DNA of 64,000 bases from Taeniopygia guttata (taxonomy: Eukaryota; Chordata; Aves; Passeriformes; Estrildidae): positions 103,261,001 through 103,325,000 of the forward strand of contig NC_133026.1 in NCBI RefSeq assembly GCF_048771995.1, read 5' to 3'. The notes below the pieces were generated by a model. The model worked only from the letters and a program-made list of their open reading frames with translations. It was not told the origin of the DNA and ran no database searches. Both the position numbers and the translations under genes were made by a program. Shown here piece by piece: positions 34,761-51,886 of the stretch (positions are counted from its first letter, which is position 1; every line of letters begins with the position of its first letter).

Positions 34761-37700
34761 GAATAGTAGAAAAAGCTCTCATTGTAAAAGAGCTCCTGCT
34801 ATGAGATCCTTAAGCCTTCTCAGGCTCAAAAGGAAATTGAAGTCAAGTTTCAACTTGCCATATGCAACCTCTAGCTACTGAGCTGAAATGCAAAAGGCAT
34901 GAATATCACCAGTTGTGATTTTGTATGAGATGCCACTGAGCTTGTGCTTAACTCCATGCTGTCTACCCTTGCTAAACACATCCAGCATATTGCTGGATGC
35001 AGGCTCTGAAGGAGCAGGACACAAGTTAGGCCCAAAGACATCATCACATTGTAGAACTAATGTGGCTTTAGTTTGGAAATAACAATCAAGCTGTTCATCT
35101 CAGCCCAGTGCATTAGATATGCTGTGAGTCTTCTAGAAAAAAAAAAAAAAAATTAAAAGACCACTCCAGACAATCAGACATGTAAGCAGTTAGGACAAGG
35201 GAAGTACAGTTCACTCTGTTAAGAGTTTGAAAGCTAAGTTCACTGAGAAACCTGAAAGTTTTAAGTTATTTTGCAAAACCTATGTATCCATGCTTACAAG
35301 ACATTATTGGTAGGTGATGAAGTCATTTGTTACTGTAATTATATCATGTTCTGAAAAACAGAAGTACCTTTCAAACACTTTGGGATGGAAACAGATCGTC
35401 ACTTGTTAAAAAGTGAGTTGCAGACACAGAGCCAAATTTCCCTGTCAAACTTGTACACATACTGGATTTACTTGTATGTATGTAGGCTAGGGTTTGGCCA
35501 ACACAGCTTGTCCCAGTCCCAGTGTTTCAAATGGCAATTGGATACTCTACTCTGGCTAGCTGTTAGTGCAGGGACTGAGGGTGTCTTGGCAGTACGATAA
35601 ATTAAATAGTGGACTAGTAGATGGGCTGAGTTCCTGGGCTTATAAAACCAGTCTTGCTGAGGCTTCAGCACTGCTTTCACCTACTTGATTCATGTTGTAG
35701 CCACTTGCAGCTACAATTAGCTGGGTTAAGTGTGAAGTCCTCTAGGAACCTCTCTGAGGGCTCTTAGTAGCTCACTAATTTGTGCTGCTCTAGGAATTGT
35801 TTTAGACCTCATTTCCTCTTTCCCTCCATGGAAGGGCTCAGCCTGCTGACACATTTAACCCAGTCACCTTCAGCTATGCACATGTGCCAGTTCATGGTGA
35901 CACGACAGAACTCCAAATGCAGAGTGGGATTTAAGCCACCAGAGTAGAAGATGAGTTCTGTGAGGGGCATCAGAGCTGCAGATACCCCCATGTGCAGAGC
36001 TGTACCCTGGAAGGGAATGTATTCACCCATGCCCAGAAGGGTCAGCAGAAACTTCAGCAGTTCTACAGGGGAACAGAAGCCTTCTGGTTGTTTATGACAG
36101 GCTTTTGTCCAGAGCACACCGGTGTGGAAGCCTTACTGCTGCTGAAGCAGACACCTACTGAGGCTGAAGCCAGGTCTCTCACCCAACTGCTCGGAGGGCT
36201 GTGGCTCAGCTACACTCGGAGCACGCAGACCATATGGTGCCCAGATGATGTATAATAGCATTTATATAGTGGCCTGGAGTTCTGATGTTTCCCTGGCTGG
36301 CAAAAGAGACAACTTCCCTCTAAACAGCAGTTATCGACAGGTGCCAGTGCTTGTGTTTGCCCTTATGTGGTACTGTGCCCATGTAATGCAGGCCAGAGTT
36401 GTGTGGAGGGGCTGGGCAGACAGCATCACAGAATGATGATTAGCAACTTCATGACAACATAAGTCAAAATGCAAGATTAAAGCACAACACGTAGTTAGCA
36501 AAGAGGGTACAATTGTCTCCTTTTGTCTTTAGGCTGTAGGATAAGAGAGGATAAGGTATATTTTGGTTGCCACTTGTTATCTAGAACCTCTCTAGCAGAA
36601 AGCTGCTAAATCAGCCTAGCCAAGCCAGAGGTGAAACTGATGTTCCAATGAGTTAGAGAGGGCCTAGTGCTCTTTAAGCACACCTTTTGTCACATATATT
36701 TAAAAAGTGCTTATTACTTTTATAATGGAAATTACATAAGACATTTAATTTTCCCACTCACACATCAATCCCCATTATGCTTGACACCATATAAACACGG
36801 AAAACTGCTCACCTCTTTGGAGCTCTGGGAGCATTTGCACAGAAGATGCTCTTCAAACAGTTTTTTTCAGTGTATTAAGAGGAAATATTCTCAGCCTTAT
36901 ATAAAAATACCTACTGAAGTCAACTCAGAAGTCTGTCAGTAAAGATGTAGCTTGTTTCAGGAGTCCAAACTACTTCTGACAACAGATGACAGGACAGACT
37001 GGCATTGACCAAAGTTTCTCTCTTAACTCTGCTCTTACTTAGTACTTGGCTAGAGTAATAACTTATTGCATAAGGTTATATAAAACAAGACTGTATTGTG
37101 CAAAGTACCCCAAATTATTTAATCAATATGTCTCATGGTGTCTGGATGATTACACACAAAATGCCAGGGGCAACAAAGCAATAAAAGGAACAAGACACTG
37201 GAAGTATTGTTCAGATAGCTGTATAATAATCTTAGGCAATTTAATTTTCTGTGTTGAAAGTTAATTACTTACTTTAGGGAAACACGGATTTAATGTTTTC
37301 AGTCAACTAAGTGGCTAAGATTCATTAAAAGGAACCCATATTACAAATACCTTCATGCCACATTGCTTTTATTTTCAAGGATAAAACTTTTCATCTCCTA
37401 CCCCCCAACCAACTCCTATTCTAAACAGATTTCATACAGTGCTCTTCTCCATAGCTTTTGAGAACAAAAGGTCAGAATGAACTTTTGTGGACCATGTAAG
37501 GTGTCTAACATCAGCAGCATACAGCAGAGAAATGCAAGGAAATTCTCGAAATGGAAATTTCAACTGCATCAGAGGCAAAATGGGGCAAACTGTACAGGCA
37601 AGTCATTAATGTAACAGGGATTAGAATTAAAAACGTGAGCAATTATACCTTAAAAATAAACAACCACCACTCCCCCACCCCCCACCCTCCCCCGCAAAGC

Positions 37701-38600
37701 AAAGAAGAGCAGAGTTAAGAAATGAGCCAGAAATTTTTTAGGTGAGACTGGCTGAATTCAGTATACTTTGCCTGTAGAAGCATTGTCTGTTAATAGGCTT
37801 AAGGGAGGCATGGAGGAATTGGAAGGAGAAGAAATGACTAAAATAAACACACCCTAACTTGTTCATAATAACAGCATCTCCCAAATGCTCTCCTTTCTTT
37901 TATAGTCCCTTTACAAACCACCGGTAGGTAACAAAAACATTCCTGCAAAGGGTGTGTGTGAACACAAAATCTGTCCTAGGTAGGAATAATCTAGTCAATC
38001 ACAGAGGTGTAAATAACACTTTGAGTTGGGAAAGTAGTGTGAAAATAAGCAGCCAGCACCCTTTTGTTTGATACTTGCTCTTACATAGCAATTCAGGAGT
38101 CAAAGAGGCAGAATTACTAACCCTGAAAACTTGGCATAGGGCAATATCTCCCAGGCATCACTAGTAAAAGCATCAGCCAAAAGTCTCCTCCTCTTCTCTG
38201 TTCACCCATTGCCCTCAGAGGACAGTTTTGTCATGTGTTATGCATCCAGAGATGTGCACAAGAGTCTGATCTGTATTTTCACTCCAGAGCCTGAAATGTC
38301 TGAGGTACTGCCATCCCATTTAGATACTTGCCAGCATTTTAAAAGCTGCTACTGAAATACTCTTTAATCCTGGAGGTGAAGTTTTGCTCATCAAAATTTG
38401 CAAACCCTGCCTTACAACTTATTAGCTGCTTTGAATCTTATCTCAAAGTGAGGCCCAAGGTGTGGTACACAAAGTAGGGAAGGGAATGCCTTTCTTGCTT
38501 GAAGGTCTTAACCCTTCAGCGTATGTAAGGCTTGCAATAGAGAGGGTAGATGCAGGCCCCTGACATGTGGAAGGCATTTAAGTGCTTGCACAAAGGATGG

Positions 38601-38622
38601 GAGGGGAGGGGAGGAGAGGAGT
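38601..38622. repeat. (GGGGA)n-like pentamer repeat
   Basis: GGGAGGGGAGGGGAGGAGAGG: about four imperfect pentamers, with runs of G3-G4 that are compatible with quadruplex folding. Confidence 0.75.
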
Positions 38623-40212
38623 CAAACATCAAATAGAAAACAGAACTCTGGAAAAGCTGCTGTCAGCTGCCAAAGCATGGGGCTACATAAATTGTTGACT
38701 GGGCACTACTCTCCAGCCTCTGGAGAAATCTGACTACTGGAAGCTCAACTAGAGAGTCATATCTCTGATCAGCTGTATCAGGAAATCACTTGATCACTTG
38801 AGTGCTTTGCCCCCTATCTTCTTTTCTGGTATTTTAATCTTCATTAGTTTAGATGGCTACTCAGATCCCCAAAATCTACTCCAGAGCTTGGAACAGAAAA
38901 TTTCAGGGACAGCAGGCTGCATTCTTTCCAACAGGAACAGAGTAGAACCAAATATTTTTAACAAGTGTCATCACCGTCTTCTGATTTCTGTCCCATCCAC
39001 ATTGCAGTTTGCTTCCAAATTCAGCTGCAGCTGTTATCAGGTGGGTTTTCTGCTTATCCTGTTGTAACTAGCACTTCATGGCAACAGTTCATCCTCCTCT
39101 TTGGGGCTCAGATAGCCCCGTGTCATCTTCCAGCAAATGAATCAGAATTCTGCATTTTTGCAGTGTATTCCTTACTCACAATTTTGTACAAGCTTAATGA
39201 TTCCTTCTTCCTCTTACGTCTGCATGTAGCAGAGCACCCCCAAATATGTTTGTAACTGTGCTGCTGTTCTGTGCCCCACCTGGGCAAAGTGGCCACAGAA
39301 TAGATGTATATGCTAAAAAACATCAATAACAACAGTTTACATACCTAGACTTTCTACAGCAAAAAAGCTAGTTATTATTAGCTAAGTTATAAGGTTATGC
39401 TCAATTAGGTTACAAAAAATTCAAAGTCTGAAAGAAATGCTGTCTTCTGACAATTGAAAATTGCATCGCTACATTTTTATTATTATTTTTTTAATTAGCA
39501 GATAAGAAGGGCGGACAAAGTGGGAGGATTTAGATTCATGACCAAGTTCCCCTCTTTGCTAACAGGATAGTAGTAACAGTGTTATAACTTGTGTTTTGCA
39601 CAACATATATCTCAGGTTCTAATAAAGATACAATACCTTATCCTCTGAATTAGTGAAAAAAATAAGTAGGCAAGTATGAACTGCAAGTAATTTTGTTCCA
39701 TTTAATGCTCTTCCAAAAATGAATCACAAAGTTCATGAGCTTATCTTACTAACATGAGTCTTGTCAACTTTCCTTTTAACTAACTCCAGCCCTGTAGCTT
39801 TGAAGCTTGCTAGGGTTGTGGGGCACAGAGCTGAGCAAATTTCCCAGGAAATCTTGTGCATGTGTGTGGGAGGGGGCAGCGTGCCATGACTGTGGTCTCA
39901 CTGTAGCTTTTTGCAACCATTTCCAATGTCACAGTGACCTGCAGTTATTTAAAAAGGAAGTCTCCAGCTGCAAGTATCTTTAATTTGCAAGTCTTACCTA
40001 CTCAGTGAAAGAAGCTTGCTGGGACTGGTATGCATCCCTGTTAAAGTCATATGAACGCTTTTTTATGTTTTTAATTACGCCGTTTACATGACACCTGTGA
40101 TCTCATGATGATCACATAGGAACTTTGGTTAGGTTTGCCTTTCACAGCTCAAGAGTGCTACTGAAACAATTATTATATTTAAGCACTGGGATGTGCCCAG
40201 TGGAACCAGAGA

Positions 40213-40222
40213 TGAGTCAGCA
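40213..40222. promoter_or_regulatory. AP-1/MARE-like motif TGAGTCAGCA
   Basis: TGAGTCAGCA matches the extended AP-1/NF-E2/small-MAF half of a T-MARE. It sits in a patch (about 40,060-40,390) with more CpG than its surroundings, which makes a distal enhancer plausible. Nothing else supports it. Confidence 0.35.
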
Positions 40223-42329
40223 GTTAGCTGGGGTTATTTGAATAGCAGAACGAGCCCTGCCGGCCGCTAGGAAACCATCCACAAAGGTCAGACCGAGTGC
40301 TTAGGATTTAGACACCACCACCCTGGTGACAGGAATTCTCTCCAGACCTCGGCGGTTTTTAGAACAAGCACCGTTCTATTTGACATTTGGACGTTGCTGT
40401 ATTAAATACCAGCTACTTGGTATCTAAATGAAGAATGCTCGACACCATGCTGCTACCCGCAGGGAGCCCTGCCTGCCACACTGACAGATGCTGCTGTCTC
40501 CCCAGACAGGGGAGTTAGGTGCTAAAATTAGTAACTATTAAAACAAGGGTATTGCTAAGGATCTGCTGAGTCTCATCAGCATGAAATACTGAAGAGGAGG
40601 TAAGGAGTCACTACTAACCTTTCTGCAGGAGTTGGGGCTGTAATTCACGTGTAGGGACAGCACAGCTGACAAATTGACTGCCCCAGTACAGAGAGAGTGG
40701 AGTTGCTCAAGGATAATCAGGTGCTGAGCCACGGCAGCTTACAAAGCAGGGCATTCAAACAGAGTAAAGACAGTGAGAACCTTTACAAGTTATTACCTAC
40801 ACTGGCAGGAGTTTGTGGGGGGGTGTTAAGCCAGATACAGGATGTGTGAGACAGTTCCCTGGCAAGGCACTACTTCTCACAAAGTCCTGAAGAGGAAACA
40901 GTTTATAAGCTAAAACTCATTTAGAGTTCAGCCTGTTGCCTCTGCAACCACAGGAAACAAGCATCCCAGCCCCACTTGTGAGTCATGGCTTTTGGGAACT
41001 TCACCTTGAAGAGCAGCAAAGAGTCCTCTCGAGGTAGAATGGATCTCTTTTATTCCTTCTCCTGAGATCACTGCCTAAGCTCCTTCATTTGCCAAAAATA
41101 AAAAAAAAAAAAAAGAAAAAAGAAGGCACAATAAGAAACACAGCTGCTTGTGATGGTTCCACCCTCCCTTATTCAATTGTTCAGTGGTTTAACATTCAGC
41201 CTGAATGTTGCAGACCTACTTTTAATTCTCTCTTCTAGCTGAGAGGATTCAAGGCCACATTGTTCCCGCCCTCCACTCAAGTGACCTATCTACAAAACAG
41301 CTGAATTAATAACAAAAATAAAAGGAGAAAGACATCCCACGACAAACGCCTTCATGTTCTGCTGACCCACTTCAGTGAGAACACTTGAAAATTCTGTGGC
41401 TCTTACTGAGAATGATTTTGCCAGGACTAAGAACTGCAATTAGTCTATAAAACCAGTTACTTGTTCCAGACACACACAGACTTTAAGGCACCCTCTGCAT
41501 CAGAGCCGAGCAGGGGTTTAAAATTTCTTTGCAAGACAAATCCCAGGCCTCTGAGTTACACACCAAAAATCCATTTTTATCATTCTCTCTGACATGTTTT
41601 TATGAGAACATTAAATGCCATTAAAGTCAAGAAAGTAAAACCAGGATTCTGCCGAAGGCAAGGCTTACAACAATAGTATTAATGAACTACAATTCGTCAT
41701 CACAAGGCCAAATGGCAATATAGGTGTTACTATACAGCAACACTGCCCTGGCCCATAAGCAAGCACTGGGGTTTAACAATTGGCATTTATTGCTGTAGGT
41801 AAATACCAGCTGCCTGCTCTGAGCCCCAGCAGTTTAGTTTATATCACAGGTTTTGGTCTTTTGTATGTAAACAAAGTTATGCAAACAGATACATTTGAAT
41901 TCGGGGTCTTTTTTTTCACAGCTAATCTGAACAAAAGAGGAAGAGTCCTCACTGAGATACTGAGAAGTGAAATGCAGGAGCAGTGTCTCTGGTTTGAGTT
42001 ACAAGGAAGGCCATAAGTCCCTTTGAAACCCAGTCTTTGCCAAACATACACCACATGTGTGTTTGTAGGCCTGTACCAACGGCTTGCAGAGGCCTCGTTT
42101 TACTCTCGTCTGTAATGAACAAATTTGATTAAAGGGCCAAAAATTCAACTCGTGCAAGAGCTGCAATGTGAAAAATCCCGGCACCATCAACTTTTGCTGT
42201 GGCAGGAACAGGCACTCTGTGGGAACGGAATACATCTTCCCCCTATGCACCATGCACCAAGCGAGCTTTTTGGGAGCAAAAATCCCCCCCAGAACAACAA
42301 ACAAACCAAAACCCGCAAGCAAAACCAGC

Positions 42330-42750
42330 AAACATTTGGGCTGGGAGCCGCTCGCCCGTGGCAGCGGCGTTCGTGCCGAGAGCTGTGCCGCCACCTGCTG
42401 GTGGCTCCCGGGATGGCCCCAGCCCGCAGGACGGCGCCTCCTGCAGAGGCAGCAAAATCGGTGATAAATTCACCCTGAGTTTACCAAAGTTCTTGTCCGT
42501 GCTTTTAATCTCCGCCCCCTGCGAGCGGAAGTATTCCTCCGGGAAAACATTTGCGAAGCGTTTGGATTTCTGCTGATTGTGTTCAAGCACCTTTTTCCTC
42601 TCCCTGCTTTTCCGTGCACTCCGTACAGCCCGCAGTCAAGAGGGGTCAGACCATCCCTGTGTGCGCAGCTCCCACGCCTCGGCAAAGCTCCGTGGCACTC
42701 GGGCAGAGCAGGAGCTTCAGAGCTTTCATCACTGTCTTCTGGCGACATAG
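42330..42750. promoter_or_regulatory. CpG-enriched intergenic patch
   Basis: A locally GC- and CpG-rich stretch 1.3 kb beyond the MYL12B stop, in otherwise AT-rich sequence. It contains the CTCF-core match at 42,390-42,401 and an ETS-type CGGAAGT at 42,526-42,532. Open frames on both strands here have no family resemblance. It may be an insulator, an enhancer or a promoter of an unannotated non-coding RNA. Confidence 0.45.
42390..42401 (-). promoter_or_regulatory. CTCF core motif (12/12 consensus)
   Basis: The minus strand reads CCAGCAGGTGGC, matching the CTCF core consensus CCASYAGRKGGC at all 12 positions, and is followed by GGC. It lies in a CpG-rich patch between MYL12B and the long gap to TGIF1, a sensible place for a domain boundary. 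It is a prediction from motif only. Confidence 0.5.
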
Positions 42751-43727
42751 CTTAAAAGTTCAGTTTGCAACAGGAGCCTACCAAGAAACAGCGAAATCCT
42801 CTCAGCCAAATGATTTTTTCTTACTTTTATAATGTAAATTCTGAAGGGATTAACAATATAATTCCTAGAAGTGTCAGAAGCAGCTCTGATCATCCCTTCT
42901 CGCAAGACACAAAAACCACAGGACCACAAGCATTCCAATTATGGCAAAATTGCTTCAGAACACTAGCAAATCTGCCATTCCTTCCACACCACAAAAACTA
43001 TAGAGGATACAACTATGAGAAATGGAACAAAAGGCAATGTCTTAAGTCTCACACTTCCAAAACACCACTCACAGCAGGAGGTCTTAAAAATATAGTGTAT
43101 ATTGTTTCATTTAAAAACCAAGAATAATATTTTCAGACAGAAAACGAAAAGGACAGAGACAGCACACCTTCCTTCTTAATCCAGCCCTCTTCCTACTGTG
43201 CTTTGAAAAAAACAGAAAGATAAAAGAAAGAAGTAAATGGTTGCAATGAAATGTCATTAATCTTACTAGATCTGGTAAGAAGTATCACTCAAGCAACTCT
43301 ACCCATATATGATATCTTGTTTTGAAGAAGACACTAGGATTTACATTATAAATTTTTTTAAAGTGGTATTAATATAGTACTCAGTGTTGAGAAATGAGAC
43401 ACTGAAGTGGTAAAATACATGCTCAACTACATCCATAAGATTTAAAATGTTTAATGTGCAATTCTCTGACAGAAATGATTAATTTACAATACACTAAAAT
43501 TTGAAGGATGGGAATTTCTTCTTCATGTGTACGCTCACAGTAGCAGGTGAAATATTCAGTTGCTGAAGTACAAACATCAGTATGCTTAAGTGACTTATGC
43601 ATCATTTTTAAGGCAAAAATAGGCAACAACATGACTGCATACAGTTCCAAAAATATTTACAGATATCACTGAGAAACATTATACTTCTAGCATGAAAATT
43701 TTAATTATGCACTTAAGTAGAGAGTGA

Positions 43728-43733
43728 TTTATT
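43728..43733 (-). terminator. MYL12B: MYL12B poly(A) signal AATAAA
   Basis: The plus-strand TTTATT is AATAAA on the minus strand, about 345 nt after the MYL12B stop. It is the first canonical hexamer I see in the 3' flank, so the mRNA probably ends around 43,705-43,715. A-rich sequence on the plus strand at 43,980-44,047 (T-rich in the mRNA) lies inside the 3' UTR. Confidence 0.5.
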
Positions 43734-44077
43734 TGAAAAATTATCAATAAAAATGTAAAATTAATCTAGCTAGGATGAATAGCACTGACATTTTTACCCG
43801 GGCCTCCACACTCTCTGATCTTTGTCCTTCAACCTCTATCACTGCAAGCTGTTCTCTCTCACCCTGCCACTTTCCAGTCCTATTACAAAGGTGCAGGTGT
43901 GCCTGAGCAGCCTTACGATCCACCGAGGAAGAAGCTGCAGTGCTAAAAATGTATGCAAATGGTGGTCCCAGAAAACTAGAAAAAAAAAGGAAAAAACAGA
44001 TCCTGAGAAATAAAATTAGTGAGAAGGAAAAAAAATTAAAAATTAAAGGTGCTATATGCATGTATCCAGGGACTTGC
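43734..44077 (-). other. MYL12B: MYL12B 3' UTR (inferred)
   Basis: This is the segment between the stop codon and the first AATAAA. Its first ~20 nt are identical to the start of the MYL12A 3' UTR; after that the two diverge. The mRNA strand carries long U-rich tracts (complement of the A runs at 43,980-44,047). Confidence 0.5.
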
Positions 44078-48375
<4,298 letters not shown>

Positions 48376-48619
48376 CTAGGGAGAAAAAGAAATACAGTAA
48401 ATGCAGTAAGATAAGAGCTAGGATTTTAAAAAGGAGAAAGTTTTACGGTTTAATGTTACAGCGCGCCTCTAATGCACTCTCATTTCCTCTCATCAGAACG
48501 TATTTCCCTAGTATTATCAGGAAGGGAAAAAGAGAAGCAGAAAATATGGATAAAGAAAAGACAGACTAATAAACCAGAAGAGGAGTCATTTTTAGAAGAC
48601 GCAAAGAAACTTAAATTTT

Positions 48620-49200
48620 AGTCTTGGAAGGGCCCTCACCCCAGCGGCGCTGCGGGGACCAGGTACGGAGCGGACGCGGAAGGGAGGAAGCGGCGCCGGC
48701 GCCGGCGGATGCTCCAGCGCTTCCCGGAGAAACCATCGCCCTGCCGGGCCGCGGGTGGGGACGAGCGCCGGAAGAGGCTGCGGGAGGGCAGCGAGACGGC
48801 AGCCGGGGCTTTCCCTTAGGGATCGCAGCCTGTCCCGGCTTCCCTGGGCGGCGGCGGGCTCGGCACGGCCCCGCGGCTTCTTCCCCGGCGCCCCCCGCCC
48901 CGGCCGCGTTGGAGCATCCCGGGGGAAGCCGCCGCCGGCGCTGGGTCCCGGCGCCGCCTGCAGGGCCGGGATGGAGACAGCCTGTGGGGACGGAGCTGAG
49001 GGCGCTGCTGCGGGCAGCGGGGCTGGCCGTGGGGTTGTTCTTTTGTTTGCACAAAACCTGCGCACGCTGAAGGTGGAGCGTCGCTCCGCGCTCCTGGAGC
49101 GGCGCCGGCGCCCGCGGCGGGCCCAGGTTCGCACGGTGGTGCCACATCGGGGCTGAGGTGAAGGAAACCTCCTCATCGCCGGGGACGTCCTGCCCGGATC
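48620..49200 (-). promoter_or_regulatory. MYL12B: MYL12B CpG-island promoter and candidate non-coding exon 1
   Basis: This is a compact, very GC- and CpG-rich island 0.3-0.8 kb upstream of the start codon. The minus strand offers a good donor GCTGGG|GTGAGGG with the exon's last base at 48640, which would give a 264-nt leader intron to the acceptor at 48376. This matches the usual design of MYL12 genes (short non-coding first exon). The open frames of up to 194 codons through the island are GC-driven shadows. I do not see a TATA box. The exact start site is unknown. Confidence 0.75.
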
Positions 49201-49205
49201 AGCAG

Positions 49206-49272
49206 GTGTGAGGTGTTAAACGTACCTTCCTGAGGTGTTATCCTTACCTTCCTGAGGTGTTATCCTTACCTT
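49206..49272. repeat. 22-bp tandem repeat, about three copies
   Basis: Two exact copies (49229-49250 and 49251-49272) of CCTGAGGTGTTATCCTTACC plus TT, preceded by a diverged copy ending at 49228. On the minus strand every unit contains AAGGTAAGG or AAGGTACG, the consensus of a splice donor. It borders the MYL12B island on its upstream side. Confidence 0.9.
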
Positions 49273-49804
49273 CGGGCTTCCTCGTGCTTCGCTCGAGGGA
49301 GCAGGAGAATTCCAGGTTGCATCCTAAAGTCTTCTAAGAAGTGGGTGCTCCCGAAGGAGCGAGGCCTAATGCCTCTCGCAGCCATAGATCGTAAGGCCAC
49401 CTGGAGGATTTATTTTTGCATATATTTTCTTAATGAAAAAGGATGACACATATTTTTCCATTCATCATTTGAAGTAGGATCTCAAATAAATTGAGGTACA
49501 AAGTTTTTTTATTGTAGGGGGATGGTGTCTGAAATTGCTTCAGAAGCAGTTCACTTTTAGCCCACTTGTACGATTTTAAAATTTTCCAAAGGGAATGCTT
49601 ATTCCCATGTTGCTTGCTGAAGTCCCACATAAATAGCTTGGGCTTCAAGAAAACTGTTGTTTAGGGCACAGAAAGGTGCTGAAGGAGTCAGATGGGAAAG
49701 CTGCACTGCCAGATCATCATTCTTTGAATCCCCCTCCTCCCTGCTGAGGGCTTTGTTGGTGTGCAGGCTGTGGCTTGGAAAACAAGAACTCTTAAGGGGA
49801 AAGG

Positions 49805-49976
49805 CATTGGCCACGCATTGGAGTAAGCTGCCCAAGGAAGGTGATGGAGTCGCCATCTCTGGAAGTGTTCAAGAAATGTCATCACATTCAAGGAGTGTCC
49901 TCCTTGAGGATTTTGGTGGTGCTGGGTTGATGGTTGGACTAGATGATCTTAAAGGTCTCTTCCAACCTTGATCATT
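49805..49976 (+). mobile_element. CR1 LINE 3' tail fragment
   Basis: 'GCATTGGAGTAAGCTGCCCA', 'GATGGAGTCGCCATCTCTGG', 'GTTGGACTAGATGATCTTAA', 'GGTCTCTTCCAACCTTGATC' and 'ATTCAGTG' follow the CR1 3' end. It is heavily 5' truncated. Confidence 0.9.
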
Positions 49977-51394
49977 CAGTGAAAGGAAAAAATAGACATA
50001 CAAGCTTTTTCTGAAATTGTCAATTATATTTATAAATGTAAATGAACTACATTTAGCGGCTGGAGCTACTGAAATTAACATGTAATCTAATATGTAGTCT
50101 AGAAACTGCAGTCTCAGATTTGAAGGGAGACGTTTTAATTGCCAAGAGGCCCAACTTTCTTTCCCTCTCTCCTCTCAAATCAGAAGTTATTTCATGAGAG
50201 CTGAGAATTTGGCCTAATTAGTTTATATTACTTCCCCAATTAATTTTAATATCACTCTTCTAAAGTTTGCCTCAAAGTGCAGTAGAAACTAAGACTAAAC
50301 TTAGCTAAATTGAAAGTCTATTAATGGAAAAATTTCAGGTAAAAAATTCTCTGCTTATTAGACATAGCACATAGTTTCAAGATAATTACATGCAAAGTAT
50401 GAGTGGGCAGAAAAGCAGTAGAAATATTAAAATGTTAAGAGAGTTAATAAAATAATTCCTGATAATATTGAAGAACTGAACTGTGTGTTGAAATTTAATT
50501 ATCAAAAGCTATCTGATCTCTTAATTTAAACTTCTTTCATCACTTACTTTAAATTGAACCACTACTGCAAACATGCCACTCTGTCTTGTATTGTTTTTCA
50601 TGCTATTAAAAGGGTGTTACATGATGCCTGTCACCGTGTATGCTATTCTCAGTGTTTAACTTCTGCAGATGTGGGGATAAGTGCACTAATATTATTTGCC
50701 CAGTATGAGATCAGTTCTTAACAACAAAATTGCATGTCAGTGTGTGTCTCTTAAAGCTTTTGTCTTCAATTTGTTACATCATGGTGGAATGAGAAGCAGT
50801 TCCTACAGGCAGACCATTTTCTGTTTGATGTAAATTGAAGTAATGCTTTTAGAAATTGTTCAATTTTACTTGATTACAGCACTCATCATAGCAATAAAGA
50901 AATTAAAAAGGAAAAGAAAATATTTGTTTTGCCTTTTACAATATTTGTAGGATATTTTTTTAACTTGTTGACATAAATGTTGAAAAGGGAAAAAACTAAG
51001 GGTCTTTTTTTGTGAATGTGGTGCTTCCCGAGAGCTGTGCATCAAACTTTCAGAACAGAAATGATCCTTTCTGAAAAGATGGTTCAAAAAAATTGCTGAG
51101 CTCTTAACTCTTTTTTTTCCTATTTACTTCTTTCCTTCATTATTTCCTTCTTCTTTCTAATTTATGTCAGTCTTGTTTAAGAAAAAAAAAATTAAGCAAA
51201 ATTAGTTAATTGTTCTTATCCTTTCTGTCTAAAATACTCTGATTTTGTTCCACTGAAATGCTTCTTTTCTTTGATTTGTCAAAAAGACGTTCAAAATTAT
51301 CTGTTTCAAACTTAGGTTTTAAGACTAGTACAGACAGTGAGCAATTTACAGTAAACCTTTTCCCTCCTTTCATTTAGTTCTTTCTATTAACAGT

Positions 51395-51442
51395 TGAACT
51401 TAGAGGCATTTTCCAACTTTTAACAATTCTCTGATTCTATTT
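51395..51442 (+). mobile_element. CR1 terminal remnant
   Basis: 'GGCATTTTCCAACTTTTAAC' followed by 'AATTCTCTGATTCTAT' matches only the last ~45 bp of CR1. It is small but characteristic. Confidence 0.55.
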
Positions 51443-51870
51443 CCCCACCTTTGCTGAGTTACAGTGACAGTGCAAATATTTGTCATTAACTTGGTTGCTT
51501 AATGAAGCAGAATCAGTTTGTCTCTTCTGGCGTTTCTTTATTAATCTAATGAATGTTGCAGGAATGGCTGCAACTGGCTCACTGTAAAAGTCTGCCTAGA
51601 CCAGTGCACCCCAGCTGCAAAGTGATGTGGATTCTGGATGTGGAATGCAGGGAGCAAAGTCTCGGCAAAAAAATCTTGAGACTGGGGATGGGGAAGCACA
51701 GCAGTTGCTTTTTCCATTTCTAGGTTGGAGCACCACTGGGATGGATCTACTGATTTCTTGGATGCCCTCAAGAAGTAATACCTGCTATGAGGCCTTCCTT
51801 ACCAGGTCACTGGAGAGTTTTATAGTTTTGGATTTTTTCACCAAAAACTTGGATTTTAATTTTTTTTTTT

Positions 51871-51886
51871 TTGGGGGGGGGGGGGC
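51871..51886. repeat. Poly(T)/poly(G) junction
   Basis: A T run of about 13 leads into a G run of 13-14 and then GGGGTGGGGG. It is a slippage-prone and possibly quadruplex-forming tract. Confidence 0.75.

Larger units (their letters stand above)
34761..42240. other. Intergenic, no gene seen
   Basis: No coding exon, RNA gene or CR1 fragment was recognised in this 7.5 kb. It contains poly(A) runs near 35,138-35,152 and 41,098-41,120, a C-rich run near 37,665-37,695 and a GGGGA repeat at 38,601-38,622. A more GC-rich patch with an AP-1/MARE motif lies near 40.2-40.4 kb. Confidence 0.55.

Noticed and set aside
48592..49176. Open frames of 100-194 codons on both strands upstream of MYL12B
   Set aside because: GC-driven shadows in the promoter CpG island with no recognisable domain; the region is better explained as promoter and non-coding exon.
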